Positions 1 to 8,897 of a stretch of DNA of 64,000 bases are shown here, piece after piece (the first letter of the stretch is position 1; the number at the start of each line of letters is the position of its first letter). The translations under genes were made by a program, and so were the position numbers. This DNA comes from JALZKA01 sp963734015 (GTDB taxonomy: Bacteria; Actinomycetota; Thermoleophilia; Solirubrobacterales; 70-9). The stretch is taken from the NCBI GenBank assembly GCA_963734015.1, contig CAVTFG010000015.1, positions 12,498 through 76,497 of the forward strand. The letters are read 5' to 3'. Below the pieces are notes generated by a model, which saw only the letters and a program-made list of their open reading frames with translations, was not told the origin of the DNA and made no database searches.

Positions 1-614
1 CGATCGTGCCGCACACGGTCGAGGAGGCGTACGAGCTCGCCGACGCCGCCGCGGAGGGCGACGACGAGAAGCTCCTCGACGAGCTCGGCGACGTGCTCTT
101 CCAGGTCCACTTCCTCGCGCTGCTCCTCGAGGAGCGCGGCGCCGGCGACCTCGCGCGCGTCGCCGAGGGCATGACCGCGAAGCTGATCCGGCGCCATCCG
201 CACGTGTTCGAGGAAAGCGAGGCGCGCGAGCTCCTCGCCGGCACGGATCCCGAAACCGGGCGCGAGGTGCTGGCGAACTGGGACCGAATCAAGCGCGAGG
301 TGGAGGGCCGGGGCGCCGACGACCCGTTCGGCGACGTTCCGGAGAACCTGCCCGGACTGCTGTACGCGCGGAAGCTCCTGCGGCGCGCCGACTCCGAGGC
401 GGAGGGCGAAGCCCGAAGACGAGGTTCTGCCGTTGTTGAGGCAGCTGGTTCCGACGCCGGTGGCACCCGCATCCCGGACGACGAAGCGCGCGAGCGGGCC
501 GAGGCGTGGCTGGGCGACCTGCTGCTGGAGCTGGTGCGCATCGGGCGCCGCCTGGGAGTCGACCCCGAGCTCGCGGTGCGGGCGGCGGCACGGAGAGCCG
601 TCCTGCCAGAATGA
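1..614 (+). CDS. mazG: MazG-family nucleotide pyrophosphohydrolase, 5' end outside the window
   Basis: The reading frame is open from the left edge, so the start lies upstream; the GTG at 6 is internal. The visible part begins in the MazG core (EEAYEL, then ELGDVLFQVHFLALLLEE), whose acidic residues bind Mg2+, and continues with RRHPHVF and the second-half motif LGDLLLELV plus RRLGVDPELAVR. The family hydrolyses (d)NTPs to monophosphates and pyrophosphate, cleaning the nucleotide pool. Between VPENLPGLLYARKLLRRA and the second half, the usual segment is replaced by a low-complexity stretch (about residues 128-155) encoded by a dispersed repeat (see 395-450). Enolase follows 35 bases downstream. 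The family call is firm; whether the repeat-bearing C-terminal half still works is open. Confidence 0.85.
   Translation, partial: IVPHTVEEAYELADAAAEGDDEKLLDELGDVLFQVHFLALLLEERGAGDLARVAEGMTAKLIRRHPHVFEESEARELLAGTDPETGREVLANWDRIKREVEGRGADDPFGDVPENLPGLLYARKLLRRADSEAEGEARRRGSAVVEAAGSDAGGTRIPDDEARERAEAWLGDLLLELVRIGRRLGVDPELAVRAAARRAVLPE
395..450 (+). repeat. Dispersed GC-rich repeat, copy A, in frame inside mazG
   Basis: Shares the core GAGGCGGAGGGCGAAGCC, a short variable part, then GCCGTTGTTGAGGC-GCTGGT with copies at 14371-14420 (opposite orientation, between genes) and 21309-21360 (start of a sulfotransferase gene). Here it is read through in frame and replaces part of the MazG linker. A weaker relative is at 23103-23150. 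Origin unknown; it could be a small non-autonomous element or a palindromic-type intergenic repeat. Confidence 0.55.
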
Positions 615-649
615 CCCGCCCGCTTCTCCCCTCATCAGTCGCCTGAACG

Positions 650-1940
650 ATGGCCCAGATCGAACGCATCCACGCGCGCCAGATCCTCGATTCGCGGGGC
701 AACCCGACGGTCGAGGTCGAGGTCGCGCTCGCCACGGGGGCCAGCGGCCGCGCCGCCGTGCCGTCCGGTGCTTCGACCGGTGAGTTCGAGGCGGCCGAGC
801 TTCGGGACGGCGGCGACAAGTGGGCCGGGAAGGGCGTGACGCGAGCCGTCGCCCACGCGAACCGCGATCTCGCCAAGGCGCTCGAGGGCGCCGACGCCGC
901 CGACCAGGCCGCGCTCGACAACGCGATGATCGACCTGGACGGCACCCCGAACAAGTCGCGACTGGGCGCCAACGCAATCCTCGGCGTGTCCCTGGCGGCC
1001 GCTCACGCGTCGGCCGCCGACGCCGGCTTGCCGCTCTACCGCTACGTCGCAGGCCTGGCGGGCGAATCGGACCCCACGTTGCTGCCGGTGCCGATGATGA
1101 ACGTCCTGAACGGCGGTGCACACGCGGACAACTCGGTCGACTTCCAGGAGTTCATGGTCGTCCCGGCCGGCGCGCCGAGCTTCGCCGAGGGACTGCGGGT
1201 CGGGACCGAGGTCTTCCACGCGCTGAAGCGGACGCTGAGCGAGCAGGGGCTTGCCACCGCCGTCGGCGACGAGGGCGGGTTCGCGCCCGACCTGGAGTCG
1301 AACGAAGCGGCGCTGGAGGCGCTGGTCGCGGCGATCGAGGCCGCCGGGTACGCCCCGGGCGAGGACGTCTTCATCGCCCTCGACCCGGCCACGAGCGAGA
1401 TCTACTCGGACGGCGGCTACGTGCTCGAGCACGAGAACCGCACGCTGAGCGGCGGACGAGCTCGCCGCGTACTGGCAGAGCGCGTGTGAGCGCTTCCCGA
1501 TCGTCTCGATCGAGGATGGGATGGACGAGGAGGACTGGGACGGGTGGAAGGGGCTGACGGATCGCATCGGATCCACGTGCCAGCTCGTCGGCGACGACCT
1601 GTTCGTCACCAACCCCGAGCGGCTTCAGCGCGGCATCGACTCAGGCGTCGCCAACTCGATCCTCATCAAGGTGAACCAGATCGGGACGCTCACCGAAACG
1701 CTCGAGGCGATCAGGATCGCGCGCGAGGCCGGCTACACGGCGGTCATGTCGCACCGCTCGGGCGAGACCGAGGACACCACGATCGCCGACCTCGCGGTGG
1801 CGACCGGTGTCGGCCAGATCAAGACCGGAGCGCCGTCGCGGTCCGATCGCGTCGCCAAGTACAACCAGCTGCTCCGGATCGAGGAAGAGCTCGGGCACGG
1901 CGCCCGCTACCTGGGCAAATCGGCTTTCGCCGGAAGGTAA
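650..1940 (+). CDS. eno: Enolase, interrupted by one single-base frame break
   Basis: Phosphopyruvate hydratase, converting 2-phosphoglycerate to phosphoenolpyruvate in glycolysis. The ATG at 650 gives MAQIERIHARQILDSRGNPT, the canonical N-terminus. Later signatures are GDEGGFAPDL, SIEDGMDEEDWDGW, the catalytic lysine in ILIKVNQIGT, VMSHRSGETEDT, and KTGAPSRSDRVAKYNQLLRI. The span is 3x430+1 bases: around 1449-1457 one extra base in AGCGGCGGACGAG shifts the frame. Dropping one G restores a normal product of about 429 residues. All catalytic motifs are intact on both sides and the enzyme is normally essential, so a sequencing or assembly error is more likely than a pseudogene. The FtsB-like gene follows 28 bases later, a common actinobacterial order. 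Confidence 0.93.
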
Positions 1941-1968
1941 GGCGCCTCGGGCGTTGAAGCGATGATGC

Positions 1969-2319
1969 GTGAGCTCTCGCGCATACCGAGTCGCACCGCG
2001 CAGGCGGACGGCGGGACGGCCGCGTTCGCGCGTGGACTGGGAGCGGCTGGGCCGGATCTCCCTTGTGCTCGTGCTGTTCGCGATCCTCGTCCTCTACGTG
2101 AATCCGGTCGTGAACTTCATCGACGCCTGGCGCGACTCCGGCGCCGAGAGCGAGCAGCTCGCCGAGCTGAAGGTCGAGAACCGCGAGCTTCAGGAGCGGG
2201 CGGCGACCCTGGAGGTGTCCGACGCGGCGGAGCGCGGCGCCCGGATGCAGGGCATGGTCACGCCCGACGAGCGGTCGGTCGTGATTTGCCCGCCCGAGGG
2301 CTGCGAGCGCGACGGCTGA
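1969..2319 (+). CDS. FtsB/DivIC-like septum formation initiator
   Basis: A 116-residue single-pass membrane protein. A basic N-terminus (RRRTAGRPRSRVDWERLG) leads into a hydrophobic helix (ISLVLVLFAILVLY, about residues 30-52) and then a coiled coil rich in Glu and Leu (SEQLAELKVENRELQERAATLE, about 62-85), the DivIC/FtsB layout of the divisome. The GTG at 1969 is the first possible start because an in-frame TGA lies at 1963. The gene sits directly after enolase, as DivIC-type genes do in many Gram-positive bacteria. Short length and a Cys-containing tail (VVICPPEGC) are the only particulars. Family assignment rests on architecture and context. Confidence 0.75.
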   Translation: MSSRAYRVAPRRRTAGRPRSRVDWERLGRISLVLVLFAILVLYVNPVVNFIDAWRDSGAESEQLAELKVENRELQERAATLEVSDAAERGARMQGMVTPDERSVVICPPEGCERDG

Positions 2320-2341
2320 CGTCTCGGCGTAGGCGCGGCCG

Positions 2342-4576
2342 ATGAGCGCCGACTTCGCCTCATACGACCGCACCCTCGGCGTCCTCGACTATCTCGCCGG
2401 CGCTGCCTGGCTGGCGGTCGTGCTGCTGGCTCTGGGCTACGCGTCGGTCCGCGTGCGCCGCGCGCTGCTGGGCGGCTGGTCGGGACCCCCGGCGCTGGTC
2501 GCCGAGGTCGTCATCGGCCTGACCCTGGCGATCGTGATCGCCCAGGTCCTCGGCACGTTCGGCCTGTTCACGGAAGCCGCCTACCCGATCGCGTGCGTCC
2601 TGGCGGCCGCGGGCGCGCTGCTGGTACCCGCCCGCGCAGGCGAGACGCCGCCCGCGCCGGCGGGCCACCGATACGGGATGTACGTCGTCGCGGTCGTCAC
2701 CGCGGCCGTCTTCGCGGGCTGGGCGATCCCGACGCTCACCGGCATCGCCGGCGGCATGGGCCGCGCCGACTCGCTCTGGTACCACATGCCGCTCGCGTCC
2801 CGGTTCGTCGAGACCGGCTCGCTGGGCGACCTTGACTTCTTCGACCCGATCTTCTTCGCGAGCTTCTATCCGGGGAACTCCGAGGTCTTCCACGCGATCC
2901 CGATCCTCGCTTTCACGCGCGACTTCCTCTCGCCGCTGCTCAACCTCGGCTTCCTTGGATTGGGGTTGCTGGCGGGGTGGTCGATCGGGCGGCCGTACGG
3001 CGTAGCGCCGCAGGCGCTGCTCGGCGCGGCCGTGGTGCTCGGCGCCGAGACGATGACCGACTTCCAGGCGGGCGAGGCGCTGAACGACATCGTGGGGGTG
3101 GCGGCGCTGCTGTGCGCGGCCGCCCTGCTGGTGAACGGCTACGCAAGTCGTCAGTCGTCAGTCGTCAGTCGTCAGGGCGAGGGTTCGGGTCGCTCGATTG
3201 GGCTTGGGGCGTTGGCGGTGGCCGGGTTGGCGGCGGGATTGGCCGCCGGGACGAAGCTGTCGTTCCTCGCGCCCGTGGCTCTGCTGACGATCGCGGTGAT
3301 CGTGATCGCGCCGCGCGGCGAACGCCTGCGGGCGACGGCCTCGTGGTCGCTCCCGATGCTGCTCGCGGGCGGCTACTGGTACCTGCGGAACCTCGTCCAC
3401 GTCGGCAATCCGCTCCCGTTCACGAAGTGGGGGCCGCTGGATCTGCCCTCGCCGGAGCGGGCGTTCGAGCTGCGCCCGGGCAACTCGGTCGCCCACTACT
3501 GGAACGACTTCGACGTCTGGACGGACTGGTTCTTCAAGTACCTCGCGGAGGAGCTGGGACCGCTCTGGCCGCTCGTGGTTTTCGGGACCGTCGCGGGCGG
3601 CGCCTACGCGCTCTGGAAGGGGCGGGAGCCGGTCCTGCGCGCCCTGGGCGCGGTCGCCCTGCTGACCGCGATCGCCTACGTCTTCACCCCGCTTACCGCC
3701 GGGGGGGAGGAGGGCGAGCCGATCGCCTTCGAGTGGAACATCCGCTATCTGGCGCCGGCCGTCGCGATCGGACTGGCGATCCTGCCCTGCCTCCCAGCTC
3801 TGCGCGCGACCGAGCGTGGCCGCACGATCACGCTCGCGGCACTGGGCGGGCTGGCGCTGCTGACCACGCTCACCATCGTCCAGTGGCCCGAGGGCGGCCA
3901 CACGAAGGGCGGGATCGCGACGGGCCTGCTTGTGCTCGCCGCGTTCGGAATTGCCGCCTGGCTTGTCTCGCGCGGCCGGCTCGGTCCCGCGGCGACGCCC
4001 CGCTCGACATTCGCGATCGCCGCGCTGGTGGCGCTCGGTGCGCTGGTCGCGGGCTTCGTCCTCCAGCGCCACTACCTCGAGCGCCGCTACACGCACCTGA
4101 GCGCGGAGCTCAACATCGCCGAGGTCGTCTGCAAGGCGCAGGACCTGCGCGACGCGCGGATCGCGATCTCCGGCGTGCGCGGCGTCTTCAACCAGTACGC
4201 GTTCTCCGGCACCGACCTCTCGAACCATGTGCAGTGGCTCGGCATCGAGGGCGAGGACGGGGCCTACCTGCGGATCCCGGACTGCGAGACCTGGCGCGAG
4301 GAGGTCAACGCGGGCGAGTACGACTACGTGGTGACGATGTACGACCCGTATCTGCCCGGCGGCCTCACCGACACCAAGGAGGGGCTCTGGACCCGCGAGG
4401 ACCCCGGCACCGAGGAGGTCCTGCGCGACGGCCCGGTCAGTTTCTTCCGGGTGAACGAGCCGCTCGACCCGGGGGCCTGCGGCGACCTGCCGGACCTCGA
4501 GCCCGACGAGCTGGACGGCGATTCCGTGCAGCCCGGGTCGCTCGCGAACCAGCCGCCGCCCGGAGCGGGGTCGTAG
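2342..4576 (+). CDS. Multi-pass membrane protein, GT-C type glycosyltransferase-like
   Basis: A 744-residue protein with about twelve or more hydrophobic helices in the first 580 residues and a hydrophilic C-terminal domain of about 170 residues, the layout of GT-C enzymes (ArnT/PMT-like) that use lipid-linked sugars. The first large loop carries a charged ADSLWYHMPLASRF segment, where this superfamily places its catalytic acids. No specific family motif lets me name the substrate. A 7-base tandem repeat (3147-3176) encodes SRQSSVVSRQ inside a loop at about residues 270-280. The stop TAG overlaps the GTG of the next, similar gene by one base, so the two are probably co-translated. Likely role: polyprenyl-linked sugar transfer or assembly for the glycan locus that follows. 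Confidence 0.6.
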   Translation: MSADFASYDRTLGVLDYLAGAAWLAVVLLALGYASVRVRRALLGGWSGPPALVAEVVIGLTLAIVIAQVLGTFGLFTEAAYPIACVLAAAGALLVPARAGETPPAPAGHRYGMYVVAVVTAAVFAGWAIPTLTGIAGGMGRADSLWYHMPLASRFVETGSLGDLDFFDPIFFASFYPGNSEVFHAIPILAFTRDFLSPLLNLGFLGLGLLAGWSIGRPYGVAPQALLGAAVVLGAETMTDFQAGEALNDIVGVAALLCAAALLVNGYASRQSSVVSRQGEGSGRSIGLGALAVAGLAAGLAAGTKLSFLAPVALLTIAVIVIAPRGERLRATASWSLPMLLAGGYWYLRNLVHVGNPLPFTKWGPLDLPSPERAFELRPGNSVAHYWNDFDVWTDWFFKYLAEELGPLWPLVVFGTVAGGAYALWKGREPVLRALGAVALLTAIAYVFTPLTAGGEEGEPIAFEWNIRYLAPAVAIGLAILPCLPALRATERGRTITLAALGGLALLTTLTIVQWPEGGHTKGGIATGLLVLAAFGIAAWLVSRGRLGPAATPRSTFAIAALVALGALVAGFVLQRHYLERRYTHLSAELNIAEVVCKAQDLRDARIAISGVRGVFNQYAFSGTDLSNHVQWLGIEGEDGAYLRIPDCETWREEVNAGEYDYVVTMYDPYLPGGLTDTKEGLWTREDPGTEEVLRDGPVSFFRVNEPLDPGACGDLPDLEPDELDGDSVQPGSLANQPPPGAGS
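3147..3176 (+). repeat. Heptanucleotide tandem repeat (AGTCGTC, 4.3 copies) inside a coding region
   Basis: Four complete AGTCGTC units plus AG. Because 7 is not a multiple of 3, the encoded peptide cycles through all three frames (SRQSSVV) and gain or loss of one unit would shift the reading frame of the membrane protein. Confidence 0.9.
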
Positions 4577-6946
4577 TGCTGGGGATCCTCGTCAGCGCGC
4601 TCCTGATCGTGATCGCCTCCGTTGTCGTCGGGCGGACGGCGATGCTCCTCGCGGGCTGGCGGCGCCCCGAGTGGCTCGCCGGCGCCGTCGGCCTCGCCGT
4701 GCTGGTCGTGCTCGCGCCGTTCCTCGTCCGCCTTCCGGGGCGGGGCCTGACCGCGGCGATCCTGCTCGCGCTGCTGACGATCGCGTGCGCGGTCGTAACC
4801 CGGCGTGCGGTGCCCGAATCGTCCGCCCGGCCGGCGGACGCCCCGAAGGCACAGCATCGTGTCGCGTTGATCGTCGTGCCGGTTGCGATCGCGCTTGCGT
4901 GCCTGCCGTTCCTGTTCAACGAGCGGACGGGCGTGCTCGGCGAGGGCATCTACACGAACGACCAGGCCGCGCAGCTCTACTGGGCCGACTGGCTCGCCGA
5001 CGGCTTCGGCCCGCAACCCCAGGCGGTCGAGTTCGGCTACCCGGTAGGCCCGCAGGCGCTCGCCGCGGCCGTGTCGGAGGGCACCGGGATCGACCTCGTG
5101 GACGTGTTCAACGGACTCCTGGTCGCGATCCCGGCGCTGACCGCGCTCGTTGCGCTCACCGCCCTGGTGGCGCTGCCACCCTGGCGGCGCGGCCTGGCCG
5201 CGGTGTTGACCGGCCTGCCGTTCCTGGGAGCCTCGTTCCTCGCCCAGTCAGGGTTCAAGGAGACGGCGATGGCACTGTTCGTCGTCGGACTGGCCGTGAC
5301 GCTGCATCTCGCCACGCGAAGGAGCGACGAGGAGCGCGAGGTCCCGCCCGCCCGCGCCGTCGTCGCCGTCCTGGCGCTTCTGGCGGCGGCGTCGGTGTTC
5401 ACCTTCTCGGTGCCCGGGGCGGCGTGGTTCGCGATCGCGATTCCGGTCTGGGCGATCCTCTGGCTCGGCTTCGAATCCACGGTGACGATGGCGGACGTCC
5501 GCGAGACCGCGGGCCGCCACCGCCGCCTGCTGATCGCCGGCGCCATCGCCCTGATCGCCCTCGCGGCCATCGCGCTCGGGCCCGCAAGCGGCTTCATCGA
5601 GAAGATCGACGACGTCCAGGAGTCGAGCGGGCGGCTCTCCTCGCCGGTCTTCCCGGGCGAGGCCCTCGGCATCTGGCCCGAGGGCGACTTCCGGATCGTC
5701 CGCGGCGAGGTGGACGGGGCGTTCCTGGCGGCGGGCTTCGCCGGGCTCTGCGCCCTCGCCGCCGTGATCGGACTGTTCCGCCGGCGCGAATGGGCGTTCG
5801 TGGCGACCCTCGCGGCCGCTGCCTTCGTGTACGTGCTTTCCAGGCTCTTTGCCCAGATCCACGTCGAGGCCAAGGCGCTGGCCGTCCTGGCGCCGCTGGT
5901 GATGCTGGTGACGTTGCGGTGGTTGCTCGGCCCGGGCGAGCGGGGCAACGCGCACCTGCTCCGCCTCGCCGTGGGCAGCCTCTTCGCGGCGCTCGCGCTC
6001 GGCTCGACCTTCCTGGCGCTCCGCGCCGCCCCCGTGGGCTTCGACGAGCGCCAGCGCGACCTCGAGGTCCTGGCCGAGCGCATCGGCCCCGACGACGACG
6101 TGGTGTTCCTCGGCGTCGACCGATTCGCGGGCTACTACCTGCGCGGCACGCTCGCCCGGAGCCCGGGCGGATACGTGCCGGCCGAGATCGGCGGGCGGTC
6201 GGCCAAGACCTGGCAGCAGGGGCAACAGCTCGACTTCGACAATCTCGACTCCCTCAAGCTGAACCGCCAGGAGTTCGCGATCACTACCGCACTCCGGGTA
6301 CCAGTCCACTCCGCCGCCGAACTGGGAGGAGGTCGCACGCGAGGGCGACTACGTGCTGTGGAGGCGCAAGGGCCAGAGCAGTGACTACGAGATCCTTCCC
6401 GAGGAGGGCGGGGTCTCGCCGGACGACGGCAACCCGGGCGCACTGCTCGACTGCGAGTCGGAGCACGCCGACGTCGTCGCCGAGGATGGAACGTCCATCG
6501 TCCTCCAGGATCCCGTGACCGGGGAGCAGACGGACTGGTCGCCCGGCTTCCTGCTCGACTCGCCGGCGACCGCGACCCAGACGCTGGACGCGCCGGCTGG
6601 CGACTGGCGGCTGTCGCTCCAATACCACTCGCAGGTGCCGCTCACGGTGAGAATCGACGGGGAGGAGGTGGCTGAGCTGCCCGCGTCTCTCGAGGGCTTC
6701 TACCTCACTGGCGCGGGGCGGGGCGCATTCTGGCCGGCCGGCGAGGTGGCGATCGGCGGCGGGCCTGTTGAGATCGAGGTGGAGGCGAGCGAGCCGAGCG
6801 GCCTGCAGGACGCGCTTGGTGTCGAGCGGCGTGTCTGGCTCGGTCGCGTGGCCCTGAGCTCGGAGATCCCGGCTCGGATCGCCCCTCTGGACGAGGCGTG
6901 CGGCCGGTACGTGGACCACTACACGCGGTCGGGACCGGAGAGTTAG
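4576..6946 (+). CDS. Second large GT-C type membrane protein, one frame break near its C-terminus
   Basis: GTG at 4576 overlaps the TAG of the preceding gene. About 790 residues: roughly a dozen hydrophobic helices up to about residue 490, then a soluble C-terminal domain. The first external loop has GEGIYTNDQAAQLYWADWL, with acidic residues as expected for a GT-C active site. Near 6289-6297 one extra base shifts the frame: upstream reads KLNRQEFAITT, and the frame downstream reads YQSTPPPNWEEVAREGDYVLWRR, a phrase that naturally continues it. The tail (to GRYVDHYTRSGPES) is beta-rich in character. Partner of the upstream paralogous-type protein; substrate unknown. Could also be a polysaccharide polymerase rather than a transferase. 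Confidence 0.6.
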
Positions 6947-6950
6947 CTCC

Positions 6951-6956
6951 TACACT
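6951..6956 (+). promoter_or_regulatory. -10 box TACACT of a leaderless sulfotransferase gene
   Basis: TACACT lies eight bases before the GTG at 6965 with no ribosome-binding site between, placing the transcript start at or next to the start codon. This chooses GTG 6965 over the TTG at 6956. Confidence 0.55.
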
Positions 6957-6964
6957 TGCCCGCC

Positions 6965-7904
6965 GTGTCGCGCTTGCAGAAGCTCAAGAACGCCCTCTCA
7001 GGCTCCGGGAGCGACGCCTCAGATCGCGCTCCGGCCCCCTTCGTCGTCGGCGCGCCGCGCTCCGGCACGACGATGCTGCGGCTGATGCTGGACGCGCACC
7101 CGGACCTCGCGATCCCGCCCGAGACGTACTTCATCACCAAGGCGCAGAAGACCTGGCGGGCGGCGAAGCGCAAGCCCGGCGAGGATCAGGTCGAGGCGTT
7201 CATCGAGTCGGTCACGGGCCACAAGCGCTGGCCCGACTTTCACCTCGACGCCGACGAGTTTGCGGCGCGTGTGCGCGAGCGCAACCCGAAGCAGCTCGGC
7301 GCCGGGGTGCGGGTCTTCTACGAGATGTACGCGGAGAAGATCGACAAGCCGCGCTGGGGCGACAAGACCCCGTTCTACGTCCGCAAGATGGACGTGATCC
7401 AGAAGGTCCTGCCGGAGGCCCGCTTCATCCACCTGATCCGTGACGGGCGGGCGGTCGCGCTTTCGATCAAGGACCTCTGGTTCGGCCCGGACACGATCGA
7501 CGAATGCGCCGAGTTCTGGGTCGCCCGGCTCGACGAGGCCCGCGAGCAGGCTCAGGACCTCCTCTACTACCAGGAGATCATCTACGAAGACCTGGTCCGC
7601 GACCCCGAGCCGAATCTCCGGAAGATCGCCGAGTTCATCGACGTGCCGTTCGACGAACGGATGGTCCGCTACTACGAGAACGTCGACGAGCGGATCGCGG
7701 TCGAAACGCCGCCCGAGGAAGTCGCGCCGGACGGCCGCATCGTCTCGACCGAGGAGCGGATGAAGATCATGGAGAACCTCAAGCGCCCGCCCGACCCGAC
7801 TCGCATCGACCGCTGGCGCGAGCAGATGAGCGCGGAGGACATCGCAACCTTCGAAGTCGATCGCGGGTGACCGCCTGCGCGAGCTGGGCTACCCGGTCGG
7901 GTAG
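6965..7904 (+). CDS. Sulfotransferase (PAPS-dependent), frame break at the very end
   Basis: Transfers sulfate from 3'-phosphoadenosine-5'-phosphosulfate (PAPS) to an acceptor, here presumably a glycan or lipid. FVVGAPRSGTTMLRLML (about residues 22-38) is the 5'-phosphosulfate loop, RWGDKTPFYV and HLIRDGRAVALS the core and 3'-phosphate region, and YEDLVRDPEPNLRKI the usual C-terminal helix. After ATFE an extra base at about 7856-7861 gives a premature TGA at 7868-7870; in the shifted frame the sequence continues IAGDRLRELGYPVG and stops at 7902, matching the normal family ending. The leaderless GTG start is supported by TACACT at 6951. Faces a second sulfotransferase convergently across a shared hairpin. 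Confidence 0.88.
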
Positions 7905-7905
7905 C
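7888..7905. terminator. Perfect hairpin between two convergent sulfotransferase genes
   Basis: GCTACCCG-GT-CGGGTAGC, an 8 bp stem overlapping the corrected stop codon of the upstream gene and six bases from the stop of the minus-strand gene. It could end transcription from both sides; there is no T-run, as is common in GC-rich actinobacteria. Confidence 0.5.
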
Positions 7906-7910
7906 GACGG

Positions 7911-8897
7911 CTACGGCGATCCCTCCTCGAACGTCCGGCGGATGTGCACCTGGCGGAGGCGCCAGATCGGGCTCCGGCGGACGAGCACGAGCGTGCCGCC
8001 CCAGAGCGCGGTCCGGATCGCGAGCGCGGGTCGCAGGAGCGCGACGCGTGCGCGCACACCTGCGGACGGGGTCGGGTGCGCGCGGTCATATCCGAATTCG
8101 GCGAGCGTGTCGCCGGCCATCGCCTCGAACATCACGACCTGGTCCGGCTCCATCTGGTCCCGCCAGCTCCGGACGCCCGGGGTGGGAACCTCGGCGAGGC
8201 GCGGATGGTCGCGCAGGGTCTCGGTCCCGGCCTCGCGCTGGTACTCCATCATCGCGGGATCGAAGTCGAGCCCGAGGAACTCGCAGGCCTCGGTCAGCCT
8301 CCGCTCAGGCTCGCTCACGAGGTCCTCGTAGCGGATCTCGTGATAGCGGCCCGCCGCGCGATCGCGGCCGAAGCGCCGCGCTCCCTTCACCTCGCGGCGC
8401 CATTGGAACGCGAACGATCCGACGCTGCGCGGTCGGGCCAGGTTGAAGCGCGGCTTGCGGGTCATGGCGAGGAACGAGAGCGCGGCGTCCCTGCCGTCGC
8501 GGACCAGGTGGAGGTAGCGGGCGTTGGGGAACGCGTGCTCGAGCACGTCGAGCCGCTCCATGTACGAGGGGGTCTTGTCGCCAAAGCGGGACTTTCCGCG
8601 GGCCTCCGCGTACGAGCGATACAAGGCCTGGATCGCCTCCGGAAACGTCGGTTCGGCGGGCAGGCGTCGCTCGACGTCGGCACGGGACACGCCCCACTCC
8701 TTGATCCGTGGGAGCCGCTCGATGTCGGCCAGGAACGCTTCGCGATCGGGCCGGTCGCGATGGCGGTCCCAGAGCTGCGGGAGGAAATACGACTCGGTGG
8801 GGATCGCCAGCCGCGGGTGCCGGTCGAGCATGTGCTTGAGCAGCGTCGTGCCGCTCCGGGAGACGCCGAGCACGACCACCGGCGAATCGGCCGGCAC
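7911..8897 (-). CDS. Sulfotransferase (PAPS-dependent)
   Basis: 328 residues, complete. VVVLGVSRSGTTLLKHMLDR near the N-terminus is the 5'-phosphosulfate loop; RFGDKTPSYMERLDVLE and HLVRDGRDAALSFLAM mark the core and 3'-phosphate site; YEDLVSEPERRL follows. A basic, hydrophobic C-terminal tail (ALAIRTALWGGTLVLVRR) could attach to the membrane. The start GTG at 8897 overlaps the TAG of the upstream glycosyltransferase (TAGTG), so the two are translationally coupled and probably act on the same molecule. Closest relative in the window by motif is the convergent gene at 6965. Confidence 0.9.
   Translation of the reverse strand: MPADSPVVVLGVSRSGTTLLKHMLDRHPRLAIPTESYFLPQLWDRHRDRPDREAFLADIERLPRIKEWGVSRADVERRLPAEPTFPEAIQALYRSYAEARGKSRFGDKTPSYMERLDVLEHAFPNARYLHLVRDGRDAALSFLAMTRKPRFNLARPRSVGSFAFQWRREVKGARRFGRDRAAGRYHEIRYEDLVSEPERRLTEACEFLGLDFDPAMMEYQREAGTETLRDHPRLAEVPTPGVRSWRDQMEPDQVVMFEAMAGDTLAEFGYDRAHPTPSAGVRARVALLRPALAIRTALWGGTLVLVRRSPIWRLRQVHIRRTFEEGSP

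Noticed and set aside
650..1940. Enolase as a pseudogene
   Set aside because: One base restores a full protein with all active-site residues; an essential gene is unlikely to be lost.
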